From Maricaulis alexandrii (GTDB lineage: Bacteria; Pseudomonadota; Alphaproteobacteria; Caulobacterales; Maricaulaceae), in NCBI RefSeq assembly GCF_005871165.1, contig NZ_SWKP01000005.1:1-64000 (forward strand): a DNA stretch of 64,000 nucleotides. Reading direction: 5' to 3'. Both the position numbers and the translations under genes were made by a program. This document shows, piece after piece, positions 49,275 to 58,914 of the stretch. Under the pieces are notes generated by a model. The model worked only from the letters and a program-made list of their open reading frames with translations, did not search any database and had not been told where the DNA came from. The stretch's first letter is position 1. Every line of letters begins with the position of its first letter.

Positions 49275-49703
49275 TCAGCGCGTCGTCGCCACCACAGCCC
49301 CGTCGATCGACAGGCCGCCGCCGCCGCGGGCGAAGAGATAGAAGGCGGAGGCTGCAAACAGCAGCGTCATCGGCCAGACCTCCGGTGCCACCCAGAGACC
49401 GTAGACGCCCGCTGCCAGCAACAAGGCCAGGCCGACGAGACGCGTGAGCACGCCCAGTACAAGGAGAGCCGCCGTGATCTGGCAGCCCCAGACCGCGATC
49501 TGGGCCAGATGGGCGGGGGCGATGAAGGGGACATTCCAGACCGAGGCCGCATGAATGATATCCGGCATGACATCCGGCCACGGGCCGGCATGGGCGCGGC
49601 CCCACATCCACAGCATCGGCGCGAGCGACAGGCGGATCAGGCCGCCGACCAGCCAGTCGGGCATGAACCGCGCCAACTGGGCCGGCTTTTCCGTCGTTTC
49701 CAT
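49275..49703 (-). CDS. DoxX-family membrane protein
   Basis: 142 residues with four hydrophobic helices. The order of helix 1 (LIRLSLAPMLWMWGRAHAG), the GCQITAALLVLGVLTRLVGLALLL stretch and the last helix fits DoxX/SURF4-like proteins. These small inner-membrane proteins associate with redox or sulfur functions, but no specific role is evident. METTEKP follows CGGGGGGAGAG. A 12-bp inverted repeat lies upstream at 49793-49839. Confidence 0.78.
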   Translation of the reverse strand: METTEKPAQLARFMPDWLVGGLIRLSLAPMLWMWGRAHAGPWPDVMPDIIHAASVWNVPFIAPAHLAQIAVWGCQITAALLVLGVLTRLVGLALLLAAGVYGLWVAPEVWPMTLLFAASAFYLFARGGGGLSIDGAVVATTR

Positions 49704-49792
49704 CTCTCCCCCCGGAAGATGTTGTGATGACGGTCCAGTGTGCGGCGGCGAGGGACCGGCTTCAACCGACTGCCCCTCTCGCGCGAATCCGG

Positions 49793-49839
49793 ATGCCGGC
49801 CAGCGGTTGAAACAGGTGGAAGAGCGGGCTGGCCGGCAT
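49793..49839. repeat. Perfect 12-bp inverted repeat between two minus-strand genes
   Basis: ATGCCGGCCAGC (49793-49804) and GCTGGCCGGCAT (49828-49839) pair perfectly around 23 bases. It lies 22 bases after the stop of the secreted hypothetical and 90 bases before the DoxX start. No T tract follows, so it could be a weak terminator, a messenger-end stem or an operator. Confidence 0.5.
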
Positions 49840-49860
49840 GACCAGGCGGCCCGCCAGGGA

Positions 49861-50604
49861 TCAGTCCGTGACGGCCGGCTCTGCCCCGGCGCGGGCGAGG
49901 AAATACAAGTCCTGTCCGACAATATCGATCCGCACCACGTCACGGGTTCCCGGAACCACGAAAATGTCATTGGGCGGCTGTCCGCCGCGCTGTTCGAGCC
50001 GGATGGTGTCGACCGGACCGTCCGGCGTGTCGATCGTGACCGCCTCAGCGGCGCTCAGCGTGACCCGTGAAACCGCATTGTCCATCGGCGCGTACCAGTC
50101 GAGTTCGATCTGCTCGCCGACCTCAAGGGGCAGGATCGCCGCCAGCATGAAGACGCTCGCCCGCAGGACGCTGCCCTGGGGCAGTTCAGCCGATAGATTC
50201 TGGCGCGCTTCATCCTGGCCGGGGCGCTCGATCAGCACATAGCCCAGCGCTTCGCCCTCCTGAAACTCAGTGGCGAAACGGTAGAGAGTTTCACCCTGGT
50301 GGAAGCGGATGGCCACCCGGCGGGGATCCAGTCCCGCCAGTCCGACATGGGCTTCATAGGTCTCGAAAATCTCCCGCGAGGCCCACATGGTGCGGTCCCA
50401 CAGGACAATCTCTTCGCCATTGGCATGCCAGCCAAAGCGCATGAAGCCGTCGACCTCGCCGGCATGATGCAGGTCCAGCACGATCCCGCCGGTTTGCAAG
50501 TCCGCCGGGTCGATCCGGTCCATCCAGTCATTCACCGTTTGGGCCGAAACCCAGCCTGCCAGTCCGAGCGAAATCAGGGCTGCAAGGCCCATGGTTCTCA
50601 ACAT
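49861..50604 (-). CDS. Secreted hypothetical protein (DUF3108-like)
   Basis: 247 residues with signal peptide ending VSAQT. The mature protein is beta-rich, and the VDTIRLEQRGGQPPNDIFVVP region recalls DUF3108-type periplasmic beta-barrels, tentatively. It sits at the end of a minus-strand run with DUF2306, carotenoid oxygenase and DUF2141 genes, 78 bases after DUF2306. Confidence 0.7.
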   Translation of the reverse strand: MLRTMGLAALISLGLAGWVSAQTVNDWMDRIDPADLQTGGIVLDLHHAGEVDGFMRFGWHANGEEIVLWDRTMWASREIFETYEAHVGLAGLDPRRVAIRFHQGETLYRFATEFQEGEALGYVLIERPGQDEARQNLSAELPQGSVLRASVFMLAAILPLEVGEQIELDWYAPMDNAVSRVTLSAAEAVTIDTPDGPVDTIRLEQRGGQPPNDIFVVPGTRDVVRIDIVGQDLYFLARAGAEPAVTD

Positions 50605-50682
50605 GGTCAGTCCCCCTCCTGTCAACCTGACAGCCTCCCAGGGATCACATGTCCCGAGCATGACACCCGGATTACGACTGGC

Positions 50683-51081
50683 TCACGCACCGAACAGGAC
50701 GCTGTGCATCAGCCGTCCCGGGACCAGTGTGAACAGGCCGGGCAGGACGAGAGCGGCCAGATAGAGGGTCAGGACCAGGCGGCGGTGGCTGCCCTTGCGC
50801 GCACCGGGCCGCACCGAGCGGGCCAGACCGACGAGGCCGAACAGGGTGAGCGGGATGAAGAGGTGGATGAAGGAAAATCCGCCCGCATTCACCTCGCGGA
50901 TGAAAATCGCGGTGATCGCGGCGAGCGCCATCAAACCCGCCCAGACCAGGCCCAGCCAGCGGTGCGGCAGGGTGCCCTTGGGGCCGAACAATTGTACGGC
51001 CCCAAGAAGCAATGCGGCGATCGCGGCCAGCGCATGCAGCTGAATGACAGGCGAAGCGTCGAGGAAGGCCTGGAGATTCAT
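50683..51081 (-). CDS. DUF2306-family membrane protein
   Basis: 132 residues, four helices. IQLHALAAIAALLLGAVQLFGPKG, then HRWLGLVWAGLM and FSFIHLFIPLTLFGL, follow the DUF2306 pattern with histidines inside or near the membrane, as in heme-binding quinol-like membrane proteins. Function unknown. It is nine bases after the carotenoid oxygenase stop and so is in one operon with it. Confidence 0.85.
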   Translation of the reverse strand: MNLQAFLDASPVIQLHALAAIAALLLGAVQLFGPKGTLPHRWLGLVWAGLMALAAITAIFIREVNAGGFSFIHLFIPLTLFGLVGLARSVRPGARKGSHRRLVLTLYLAALVLPGLFTLVPGRLMHSVLFGA

Positions 51082-51090
51082 CGCCCGCCC

Positions 51091-52605
51091 CTAGAGGTCG
51101 CGCCAGCAGCCATGGAAGCCCAGCGGGCAGGCATAGGGCAGACGCCAGCTGGTCACCGGCCCGTCTTCCAGGCGTTGTGCGTCGAAGACATGGAGTTCGG
51201 TCGCCGCTTCCCGCTTGTTCAGCGCGGTATGGACCAGCCAGCCCTCGCCCTCTTCCGAGCGTTCGGAGGACGGAATGAAGAGCGGCTCCTCCACCACAAT
51301 GTCGGTGCCGAAATCATAGCGGCGGGTCTGGCCGGAAATGACGTCGCGCTGCACGATCTGCGTGGCACCGCGCATATGGCCATCCGGCCAGCCGACATGC
51401 CAGGTGAGGCACCGGGCCAGGCCCGTATAGCGTGGATCGACCTGCGGGAACTCCGCACAGACATCGGAAAAGACGGCCTGTTCGGCCCGCCCGTCCGGAT
51501 AGAGGGTGATCTGGCGCATGCGGCTGATGCTCTGGTGCTCCAGGCGCGGCGTGCCCAGCATGACATCGCGGGCATGGCCGGTCGCCACTTCGGAATCATC
51601 CGACAGGGCGGCATCAACATGGATGGTCCCATCCGGATCTTCCCAGGCCCCGCCGACATGGAAGAGGAAGCCCGGCGGCAATTCCCAGGTGCGGCGGCGC
51701 GACCAGTCACCCTTGTCGATGGCGATGACCCGCATGCCGCGGCTGTCATCCCAGCCAAAACTGTCCAGGAAGGGCAATTGCATGCGCCGGAAGGCCAGAT
51801 TGCCGACCAGGAAGAGCAGGGACCGGTCCGTGACGGCGAAATCGTGGATCATGCCGCCGGGAATGTCATGGATGAGATCGGCCCGGCGCAGCTGGCCGTC
51901 GACACCAATCTGATACATGACCAGCATGTCGTGCGACGCGGCCTGGCCGAAATTCCAGATCGTACCGTCCGGGTCCACCTTGGGGTGGGCGGAGAAGGGC
52001 AGGCCGCCCAGGCCTTCCCCCCAATTGCGCGGACCGCGGCTGTCCAACGTGTCCGGATCCAGCCGCCAGGCCGATCCGCCTTCCCACAGGGCCATCAGCT
52101 CGCCATTGACCATCATCACCGAGGTATTGGCCGCATTGATGTCGTCAGGACCGTGCAGGCCCCGGGCATTGGGCGGCTGTGAGCCGAAGGCAGGATAGAG
52201 GAAACGGCCGGCAGCCTGCTCCGCCTGCCATTTATGGGTCTGGACGAAACGGGCCGTGTGGGTGACATCAGACCCGCGGTCCAGACGCCAGGCATGAACC
52301 ATGCCGTCGCCGTCAAACCAGTGGCGATAGCGCCAATCATTGCGGCTGAACCGGGCCGGTCCATTGCGATGCAGGACCCCGGACAGACCGGAGGGCAGCC
52401 GCCCGTGCAGGCGGCGTGCGGTCGACTGGAAGCCGTCTGCCGGCGCATCGGTGAAGCCGAGCGTCCAGGGATCGTCCTGGCTGGCGGCCTCGAAGGCGGC
52501 AAAGACCGGGTCGGCCGGCGTCTCACCAAAGGCCAGGCCCGGCAGGGCCGTGGCCGTGCCGCCGGCGGCCAGCAGGGACAGCATGTGTCGGCGGTTCATC
52601 TCCAT
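51091..52605 (-). CDS. Carotenoid oxygenase family protein (exported)
   Basis: 504 residues. The N-terminus MEMNRRHMLSLLAAGG has a twin-arginine-like signal, unusual for this normally cytoplasmic family. The four iron histidines are all visible: AHPKVDPDG, GGMIHDFAVTD, FLFHVGGAWEDP and PLGFHGCW. It should cleave a carotenoid or apocarotenoid with O2. The start follows GGGAG. It lies ten bases after DUF2141 and before DUF2306, all in one operon opposite a LytTR regulator. Confidence 0.9.
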   Translation of the reverse strand: MEMNRRHMLSLLAAGGTATALPGLAFGETPADPVFAAFEAASQDDPWTLGFTDAPADGFQSTARRLHGRLPSGLSGVLHRNGPARFSRNDWRYRHWFDGDGMVHAWRLDRGSDVTHTARFVQTHKWQAEQAAGRFLYPAFGSQPPNARGLHGPDDINAANTSVMMVNGELMALWEGGSAWRLDPDTLDSRGPRNWGEGLGGLPFSAHPKVDPDGTIWNFGQAASHDMLVMYQIGVDGQLRRADLIHDIPGGMIHDFAVTDRSLLFLVGNLAFRRMQLPFLDSFGWDDSRGMRVIAIDKGDWSRRRTWELPPGFLFHVGGAWEDPDGTIHVDAALSDDSEVATGHARDVMLGTPRLEHQSISRMRQITLYPDGRAEQAVFSDVCAEFPQVDPRYTGLARCLTWHVGWPDGHMRGATQIVQRDVISGQTRRYDFGTDIVVEEPLFIPSSERSEEGEGWLVHTALNKREAATELHVFDAQRLEDGPVTSWRLPYACPLGFHGCWRDL

Positions 52606-52615
52606 GGGTCGCTCC

Positions 52616-53035
52616 CTAGTCCAGCTGCAGGGCGTGGGTATTGCCACCCGGCGCCACGGTGAAAACCGAGTCCGCCCAAGCGGCCGGACCGAAATTGCCG
52701 CGGGCATTGTTGGAAAAGCCGAAAGGCTCGCTGGGAATGCCCATCAGATTGGTGTCCAGCTCACCATCGCCATCCACGTCATGATAGAAGCGGATCGCGT
52801 AGTCGCCGGCGGGCAGGGCCGCGAACTCGACCGTGACGGTGGAACCCTCGACCGCCACACGGCGACCTTCCACGGCATCCCCGCCATTCCAGTTCGGCTC
52901 GTCGGCATAGAGGGCCATCATCACGGCCCCCTGGGGCGCCAGGCCATCCACCGTCACCGTCAGACTGGCTTCGCTCTCCGGCGCCGATCCGGCCGCTGCG
53001 GCCAAAAGCATGGCTGTCATCATGGATGTGATCAT
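52616..53035 (-). CDS. DUF2141 secreted protein
   Basis: 139 residues with a short signal peptide ending near AAAGSAPE. The mature part matches DUF2141: LTVTVDGLAPQGAVMMALYAD, FAALPAGDYAIRFYHDVDGDG, LDTNLMGIPSEPFGFSNNARG. Small periplasmic protein, function unknown. It is the first gene of the carotenoid-oxygenase operon. Confidence 0.88.
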   Translation of the reverse strand: MITSMMTAMLLAAAAGSAPESEASLTVTVDGLAPQGAVMMALYADEPNWNGGDAVEGRRVAVEGSTVTVEFAALPAGDYAIRFYHDVDGDGELDTNLMGIPSEPFGFSNNARGNFGPAAWADSVFTVAPGGNTHALQLD

Positions 53036-53161
53036 CGGGTCATCTCCTGTCTGGGACCGGCCTGGTGACCGGCGTCGAAAACAGGGATGACCAAGAGCCC
53101 GCCGTCGGGAAACACGGATTGCGCAAACGGGCTGTCTGGCTGCGCGAATTGCGCTAGGTGT

Positions 53162-53182
53162 TCATTCGCGCTTCGCGAATGA
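53162..53182. promoter_or_regulatory. Inverted repeat between DUF2141 and the LytTR gene
   Basis: TCATTCGCG (53162-53170) and CGCGAATGA (53174-53182) are perfect arms with three bases between. It lies 10 bases before the LytTR start in the divergent gap, a probable operator. Two copies of ATTGCGC lie further upstream in the same gap. Confidence 0.5.
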
Positions 53183-53192
53183 CAGGCGTTGA

Positions 53193-53924
53193 ATGATCGA
53201 CCGTTTGAAAACCTACGCGCCCAAACTGGCCGCGATCGTGAGCGTCGGCACGCTGCTGGCCATTCTTGCGCCCTATGAGACGGGGCGGCTGGGTGTGCCC
53301 TGGATCTGGGTCTACTGGACCGGCCTGATCGGCCTGGGATGGGTCGCCGGCGATCTGTGCGGCTGGGTTCTGGACCGTTACGCCCCGGACTGGCCCCGCA
53401 TTCCGCGCGGCCTGGTCACCACGATTGTCGTCACCCTGCCGGTCACCGTCGCCGTTGCCCTGATCCAGTTCTGGTTGAGCGGGCCTTTCCCGCTCTATGT
53501 CCTGCCGATGATGTTCTTCTTCGTCTGGGTGATTTCAGCGGCCGTGGTGGCCGTATCGATGATCGCCGAAGCCCGGCAGGGTGAGCGTGAACCGGATGCG
53601 GCCCGGGCCCTGCCCGCCCTGACCGAGAAGCTGCCGCATCGCCTGCGCCGCGCCACCCTCCTCGCCCTGGCAGCCGAAGATCATTATCTGCGCGTCCATA
53701 CCGATGCCGGCGATGCTCTCATCCTGATGCGGTTGAGCGATGCGATCGCAGCCGTCGAGGCCCTGGACGGGGCCCGCACGCACCGTTCCTGGTGGGTGGC
53801 CCGCAATGCCGTCGAGCGCGTCAGCCGCGGCGATGGCCGGGCGGTTCTGACCCTGAGCAACGGGCTTGAAGCGCCGGTCAGCCGCACCTACGCCCCGGCC
53901 CTGCGCGAGGCGGGCTGGTACTGA
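53193..53924 (+). CDS. Membrane-bound LytTR-family transcriptional regulator
   Basis: 243 residues. About four membrane helices fill the first 130, followed by a LytTR domain (LLALAAEDHYLRVHTDAGDALILMRLSDAIA, then THRSWWVARNAVERVS). Same design as the regulator at 44.7 kb. It is divergent from the DUF2141-carotenoid-oxygenase operon, the natural target. Its stop lies one base from the convergent uspA stop. Confidence 0.87.
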   Translation: MIDRLKTYAPKLAAIVSVGTLLAILAPYETGRLGVPWIWVYWTGLIGLGWVAGDLCGWVLDRYAPDWPRIPRGLVTTIVVTLPVTVAVALIQFWLSGPFPLYVLPMMFFFVWVISAAVVAVSMIAEARQGEREPDAARALPALTEKLPHRLRRATLLALAAEDHYLRVHTDAGDALILMRLSDAIAAVEALDGARTHRSWWVARNAVERVSRGDGRAVLTLSNGLEAPVSRTYAPALREAGWY

Positions 53925-53925
53925 T

Positions 53926-54771
53926 CTAGTTGGCGAGCAAGAGAGCTTGGGAGGTCGCCCGGAGCAAGCCGGTGGTTTCGTCCCGGCTGAGCATGCGCTG
54001 CCAGGTCTTGGCCCCGAAACCGCCCATGACGAGAAGGTCCGCGCCGGCGGCCTCGGCCGCCTCGACGAGGGCTTCCGTCACCGTTTGACCCTCGACACTG
54101 ACCGTGTCGGTCGCGGCTTCCACGCCATGCAGGGCGAGATAGTGCGCCAGGGCGGCCACGGTCGAGGCCGAGACCTCGCCTTCCGGTCCGGCATGGATGA
54201 TCCGGACCGTGTCCGCCTCCTGCAGGATCGCCAGGCTTTCCATCACGGCGCGCGAGGCTTCCAGCGATCCGTCCCAGGCGATGACCACCGTCTTGAAGAC
54301 GGCGATGGCGTCGCCCGTGGTCGGCAGGACCAGAACCGGACGTCCGGACTCGCGGGCCGCGGCCTCGATGATCAGGATCTGGTTGTAGGCCAGCTGGTCA
54401 TTGTCCGGCTTGTCCAGAACGAGGAGGTCGCTCAGCCGGCCCTCGACGGCCATGGCCTCGGTCGGCAGGCCGACAAATTCGACAAACCGCCCGACCGCGC
54501 TCGACGGCGCATCATCCGCCATCCTCTCGAAGGCCTGATGCGCCTGGACGCTGGCCGCAGAGGCGGCATCGTCGAGGGATTCCAGGACGGCTTCCATGCC
54601 ATAGGTGGAGAAGGCCGTGCCCAGGAAGTCCGCGCCACTGGCCACATTGCGCCGGACAAACAGACCGTCGATCGACGCTTTCCAGGATCGCGCAAAAGGA
54701 AGGGTCCGGACCAGGAGCTCCTGATCGCGCTCGGATCCTGTCAGAACCGCCAAGATGCGCCGAATACTCAT
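53926..54771 (-). CDS. Universal stress protein with two Usp domains
   Basis: 281 residues. Two UspA-like halves: MSIRRILAVLTGSERDQELL starts the first, FKTVVIAWDGSLEASRAVME the second. The C-terminal GADLLVMGGFGAKTWQRML retains part of the ATP-binding glycine motif. It is probably a stress- or starvation-induced cytoplasmic protein. Confidence 0.88.
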   Translation of the reverse strand: MSIRRILAVLTGSERDQELLVRTLPFARSWKASIDGLFVRRNVASGADFLGTAFSTYGMEAVLESLDDAASAASVQAHQAFERMADDAPSSAVGRFVEFVGLPTEAMAVEGRLSDLLVLDKPDNDQLAYNQILIIEAAARESGRPVLVLPTTGDAIAVFKTVVIAWDGSLEASRAVMESLAILQEADTVRIIHAGPEGEVSASTVAALAHYLALHGVEAATDTVSVEGQTVTEALVEAAEAAGADLLVMGGFGAKTWQRMLSRDETTGLLRATSQALLLAN

Positions 54772-54861
54772 GAGGGCCTCCCTGATCCTTCAATGCCGGG
54801 TCAGCCCTGATTGTCCGACGCCGCGGCGGGCTTGTCGACTACCAGCTTGTCGCAGGGCAGA

Positions 54862-55404
54862 TCACAGCAGGGCCTTGCGGTTCTCTTTCCACTCATCCGC
54901 CGTCTGGCCCCAGACATCGACCATGATGTTGAATCCGGCTGCTTCAACCTGCTCGCCGGTATTGCGGGAACCCAGCTTGCGCGCCACGCCCTGGCTGGGC
55001 GCATTGTCAGGGTGGATGAGGTGGACCGTATCGGCCCAGCCCAGCGTATCGAACGCCCAATCCATGGTGATGCGGGCCGCCTCGGTCGCATAGCCCTTGC
55101 CCCAGCTGGCCCGGTTGAGCGACCAGCCGACTTCCGGCTGCGGCCAGCCATGCGGATGCCAGGGACCGATCCGGCCCAGCCAGTTGCCGCTGGATTTCTC
55201 GATGACGCTGAAGAAGCCGTATCCGCGCAAATGCCAGTGGCCGACAATGCCGCATAGGCTGCGCCAGACAATGGGCGGGGTCTGTGTGCCGCCGATGAAA
55301 CGCGTGGTTTCCTCATCCGCCATCATTTCACAGAGCGGTTCAAAATCCGACAGGTTGGGCTGACGCAAAATGAGACGGTCGGTCTCGAGCGTGACAGGAA
55401 GCAT
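54862..55404 (-). CDS. GNAT-family N-acetyltransferase (RimJ/RimL-like)
   Basis: 180 residues. ETDRLILRQPNLSDFEPLCEMM, the acetyl-CoA part VGWSLNRASWGKGYATEAAR and HPDNAPSQGVARKLG are typical of the RimJ/RimL subgroup. The target is unknown. MLPVTLE at 55404 gives the family's normal length; the longer frame has a Cys-rich extension with no support. Confidence 0.88.
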   Translation of the reverse strand: MLPVTLETDRLILRQPNLSDFEPLCEMMADEETTRFIGGTQTPPIVWRSLCGIVGHWHLRGYGFFSVIEKSSGNWLGRIGPWHPHGWPQPEVGWSLNRASWGKGYATEAARITMDWAFDTLGWADTVHLIHPDNAPSQGVARKLGSRNTGEQVEAAGFNIMVDVWGQTADEWKENRKALL

Positions 55405-55587
55405 GACGGGGCATCCGGGGTTGGGGCACTGCAAGTCCTTCTGTCCATACACGCATTCTTTATGACTGCCCATGGACTGCCAGTGTCATCGGCCTGGTCT
55501 AGTGTGACCGCAAACCTGAATGAGTGTTCATGGCGTTGGTCTTGCATGGCGAGACGGCAAACCGCTGCCTGGAGTGAATGGATCACC

Positions 55588-56103
55588 ATGGCCGACAAGC
55601 ATCACGGCCCCGGAATTGTCACCCTGCTGGTCTATCTGATCGGCGCTGCCAGCCTGACCGGCGGCCTGTCCGGCTGGGTGCATGCCAGCGGCGCCTATGC
55701 CTGGCTGACCGAGCTGAATGCCCCGACCTGGACGCCTGCCTATTCCATTCTGAACATTATCGGCCTGTTCGTGCCGGCTTTCGCCGTCATCGCCCTGTGG
55801 ATCGTGCAGCATTCCGGACGGGACGGAACGCGTCTCTGGGGCAGCCTTCTGGTCCTGATCTGGCTCGCCGGCATGGTCAGCCAGATCATCGCCTTCTTCT
55901 CCCTGCGAGATGTCGCCACCGGATTTGTCATCGCCCTGGGCCTTTGGGCCTATGCCATGCTGGCCAGCTATCTGGTCAGCCGCAGCTCCCGCGCGGCGGG
56001 CGTGCTTCTGTGGCTGCCGCTGGCCTGGCACACCTTCCTGGTCATTCTCGGCTTTGAACTCATGCGCCTGAACACCGGCGCGACCTGGGGCGGCGGGCTC
56101 TAG
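55588..56103 (+). CDS. TspO/MBR-family-like membrane protein
   Basis: 171 residues with five hydrophobic helices. GGLSGWVHASGAYAWLTELNAPTWTPA mirrors the TspO segment WYxxLxKPxWxPP, and the overall length and five-helix design agree. TspO proteins bind porphyrins and affect pigment regulation in Rhodobacter. The conserved Trp-rich third helix is not clear, so this is a divergent member. The stop shares CTAG with the gene opposite. The gap 55405-55587 shows no feature. Confidence 0.75.
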   Translation: MADKHHGPGIVTLLVYLIGAASLTGGLSGWVHASGAYAWLTELNAPTWTPAYSILNIIGLFVPAFAVIALWIVQHSGRDGTRLWGSLLVLIWLAGMVSQIIAFFSLRDVATGFVIALGLWAYAMLASYLVSRSSRAAGVLLWLPLAWHTFLVILGFELMRLNTGATWGGGL

Positions 56104-56873
56104 TCTTCCCGCGGATTGATCTCCACCTGGCCCGAATTTCGCGCAGCCAGGGCCCCGTCGAGCCGTGAGAAGGCCTGTTCCCAGCTCTCATTGATCAGAT
56201 CAGCATGGTCCGCTTGGAACTCTGCCAGCCGGGCATCGGCCTCGGCGAAATCGCCAATCCGGCGGTGCATGTTGATGACCAGGAGATTGTAGACCGTGAA
56301 GAGTTCGTCTTCTGGCGTCATGGCGTCCAGCTCGGCACTGGCGACCCGCAGATATTCACGGACATAGGCCTCATAAGCGTCCGTCATGCCACACTGATCA
56401 GCCTCCCAGCTGGACAGGAGGTATTGCCAGGACACTTCGGCGGCCGGTGCCCCCTCCAGTTCAAGCAGGCGGGCATAGATGAAGTGCGATGTGTGCTCTC
56501 CCAAGAGAGCCTGATAGCCGGGGTCCGCGATCAGGGTTGTACGGGTCGCAATCCAGTCTTCCGTCTGATCCTCGCCGCGCCGGTCGACCACGAAACCGTT
56601 TTCACAGATCGCGACCGGATAGGGGAAACTCATATAGGAGACCGGCTCCCAGTCGAGATGGCGCCCCCAGCTGGAATTGGACAGCGCATCCCAGGTCTCG
56701 ACCTGCGTGCCGCTACCGTCGGGACAGGCCTCGACCGTGCGGATCATGTGATGGCCGTCGGGAATTTGGCAGTGCAGGCCGACACGGTCGACATCCTGGG
56801 CATGGCTGCCTGCAGTCGCGACCAGCAGAGCCAGAGCGGCAAGACCCGAACGGGCCGAAAAAGTGTTTGTCAT
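56100..56873 (-). CDS. Secreted hypothetical protein
   Basis: 257 residues with signal peptide ending near GSHAQD. The mature part has four cysteines (GLHCQIPD, VEACPDG, AICENG, DQCGMTD), probably as disulfides. A mostly helical C-terminal half follows. No family recognised. MTNTFSA at 56873 follows GAGGGAGGAC. Confidence 0.7.
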   Translation of the reverse strand: MTNTFSARSGLAALALLVATAGSHAQDVDRVGLHCQIPDGHHMIRTVEACPDGSGTQVETWDALSNSSWGRHLDWEPVSYMSFPYPVAICENGFVVDRRGEDQTEDWIATRTTLIADPGYQALLGEHTSHFIYARLLELEGAPAAEVSWQYLLSSWEADQCGMTDAYEAYVREYLRVASAELDAMTPEDELFTVYNLLVINMHRRIGDFAEADARLAEFQADHADLINESWEQAFSRLDGALAARNSGQVEINPRED

Positions 56874-56954
56874 GATGTCCTCCCTCTGGACCCAAGCGTC
56901 GATTTCAAATGGGGAGAGAGGATGGCCGGCAAAAGGCCATATCCCGGCAGGCCA

Positions 56955-56988
56955 GAAAAAACCGCCCGTCACGGGGACGGGCGGTTCT
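56955..56988 (-). terminator. Rho-independent terminator of mdh
   Basis: On the minus strand AACCGCCCGT and ACGGGCGGTT pair perfectly and are followed by a T-rich run. It lies 24 bases after the mdh stop. Confidence 0.85.
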
Positions 56989-57012
56989 TCAGAATGATCC
57001 GGTCTGCCTGGA

Positions 57013-58086
<1,074 letters not shown>

Positions 58087-58308
58087 CTAGTCTTCCAGAC
58101 GGAAAACCTCCTCCACCGTTACCCCCAGCGCTTCGGCGAGCTTCAATGCGAGAATGGTCGAGGGCACGAAAACCCGGTTCTCCACCGTATTGATCGTCTT
58201 GCGCGTGACACCGACCCGTTCGGCAAGCTGGGCCTGGGTCAGGCCGCTGCGCGCCCGCAGCTCCCGCAGGGAATTGGCGAGTTGTGACCCGCCGGCCGTG
58301 GGCTTCAC
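58087..58308 (-). CDS. XRE-family HTH regulator (small)
   Basis: 73 residues, essentially only the helix-turn-helix (LANSLRELRARSGLTQAQLAERVGVTRKTINTVENRVFVPS). It resembles the YozG/Cro-like group paired with membrane proteins. The GTG start overlaps the stop of the upstream membrane protein gene. It probably represses the operon through the tandem operators at 58808-58842. Confidence 0.9.
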   Translation of the reverse strand: MKPTAGGSQLANSLRELRARSGLTQAQLAERVGVTRKTINTVENRVFVPSTILALKLAEALGVTVEEVFRLED

Positions 58309-58754
58309 GAGGCCGCCTCCCCATCCCGGTCGAGCCAGAGAAAGACGGTCAGCGGCGCGACCACGGCCAGGATGACCAGCGTGCGCAAAAGCACGCCGGG
58401 ATCAATCGCGACAAAGCCTTCCAGACCGAGCAGGCCGGCCAGCGCGGCCAGGAGGATCCAATAGCCGGCCAGGAAGGCGCGGTCCTGGCGGTAGCGGGCC
58501 AGCTCGTCATTGAGCTCGGCTCCCGCGCGGGCCTTCTTTACCTCGCGATAATAGATGAAAAGCGCCAGCGTCGCGGCGGCCCACAGAACGCCACCCGCCG
58601 CGCTGGCGAAACGCGCGAACATCATCGGCAGACCGGCCGTGACCAGATCCGTGGCCAGCCAGCCACCCTGCCAGACCAGGAAGCCGATGGCCGACACCCA
58701 GATCACCCGGTCGCGCAGACGCAGCAGGCGCGCAATTTTCTGTTCATGGTCCAT
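58305..58754 (-). CDS. Four-helix membrane protein paired with HTH regulator
   Basis: 149 residues. Four hydrophobic helices (residues about 19-38, 43-67, 93-113 and 119-141) with a basic cytoplasmic loop (YYREVKKARAG). Not recognised beyond the common pairing with small XRE regulators. It overlaps the HTH gene by four bases, so the two are translated together. Confidence 0.8.
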   Translation of the reverse strand: MDHEQKIARLLRLRDRVIWVSAIGFLVWQGGWLATDLVTAGLPMMFARFASAAGGVLWAAATLALFIYYREVKKARAGAELNDELARYRQDRAFLAGYWILLAALAGLLGLEGFVAIDPGVLLRTLVILAVVAPLTVFLWLDRDGEAAS

Positions 58755-58807
58755 GCCGGTCACTCCGTCGTCTCGAATTCAGCCAAGGCGCGGACGATCC
58801 GCGCTCA

Positions 58808-58857
58808 TGTCACCTTGAGGTGACAAGTTACCTATAGGTGACATAAAGGAACGTCAA
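58808..58857 (-). promoter_or_regulatory. Promoter and tandem operators of the HTH/membrane operon
   Basis: TGTCACCTTGAGGTGACA (58808-58825) is a palindrome with 8-bp arms. GTTACCTATAGGTGAC (58827-58842) is the same design with one change, 18 bp centre to centre. On the minus strand TTGACG (58852-58857) makes a minus-35 box whose minus-10 area falls within the second palindrome. Occupancy would block the promoter, fitting autorepression. Confidence 0.7.
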
Positions 58858-58914
58858 GGTTACATTTCAATCCAGACGTGGCATGCTGCGGCGGACTGCC
58901 AGGGAGGCCGTGAC

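Noticed and set aside
53926-54771. Universal stress protein as an antiphage or toxin component of the carotenoid locus
   Set aside because: It is convergent with the regulator, has ordinary composition, and nothing ties it to the operon.
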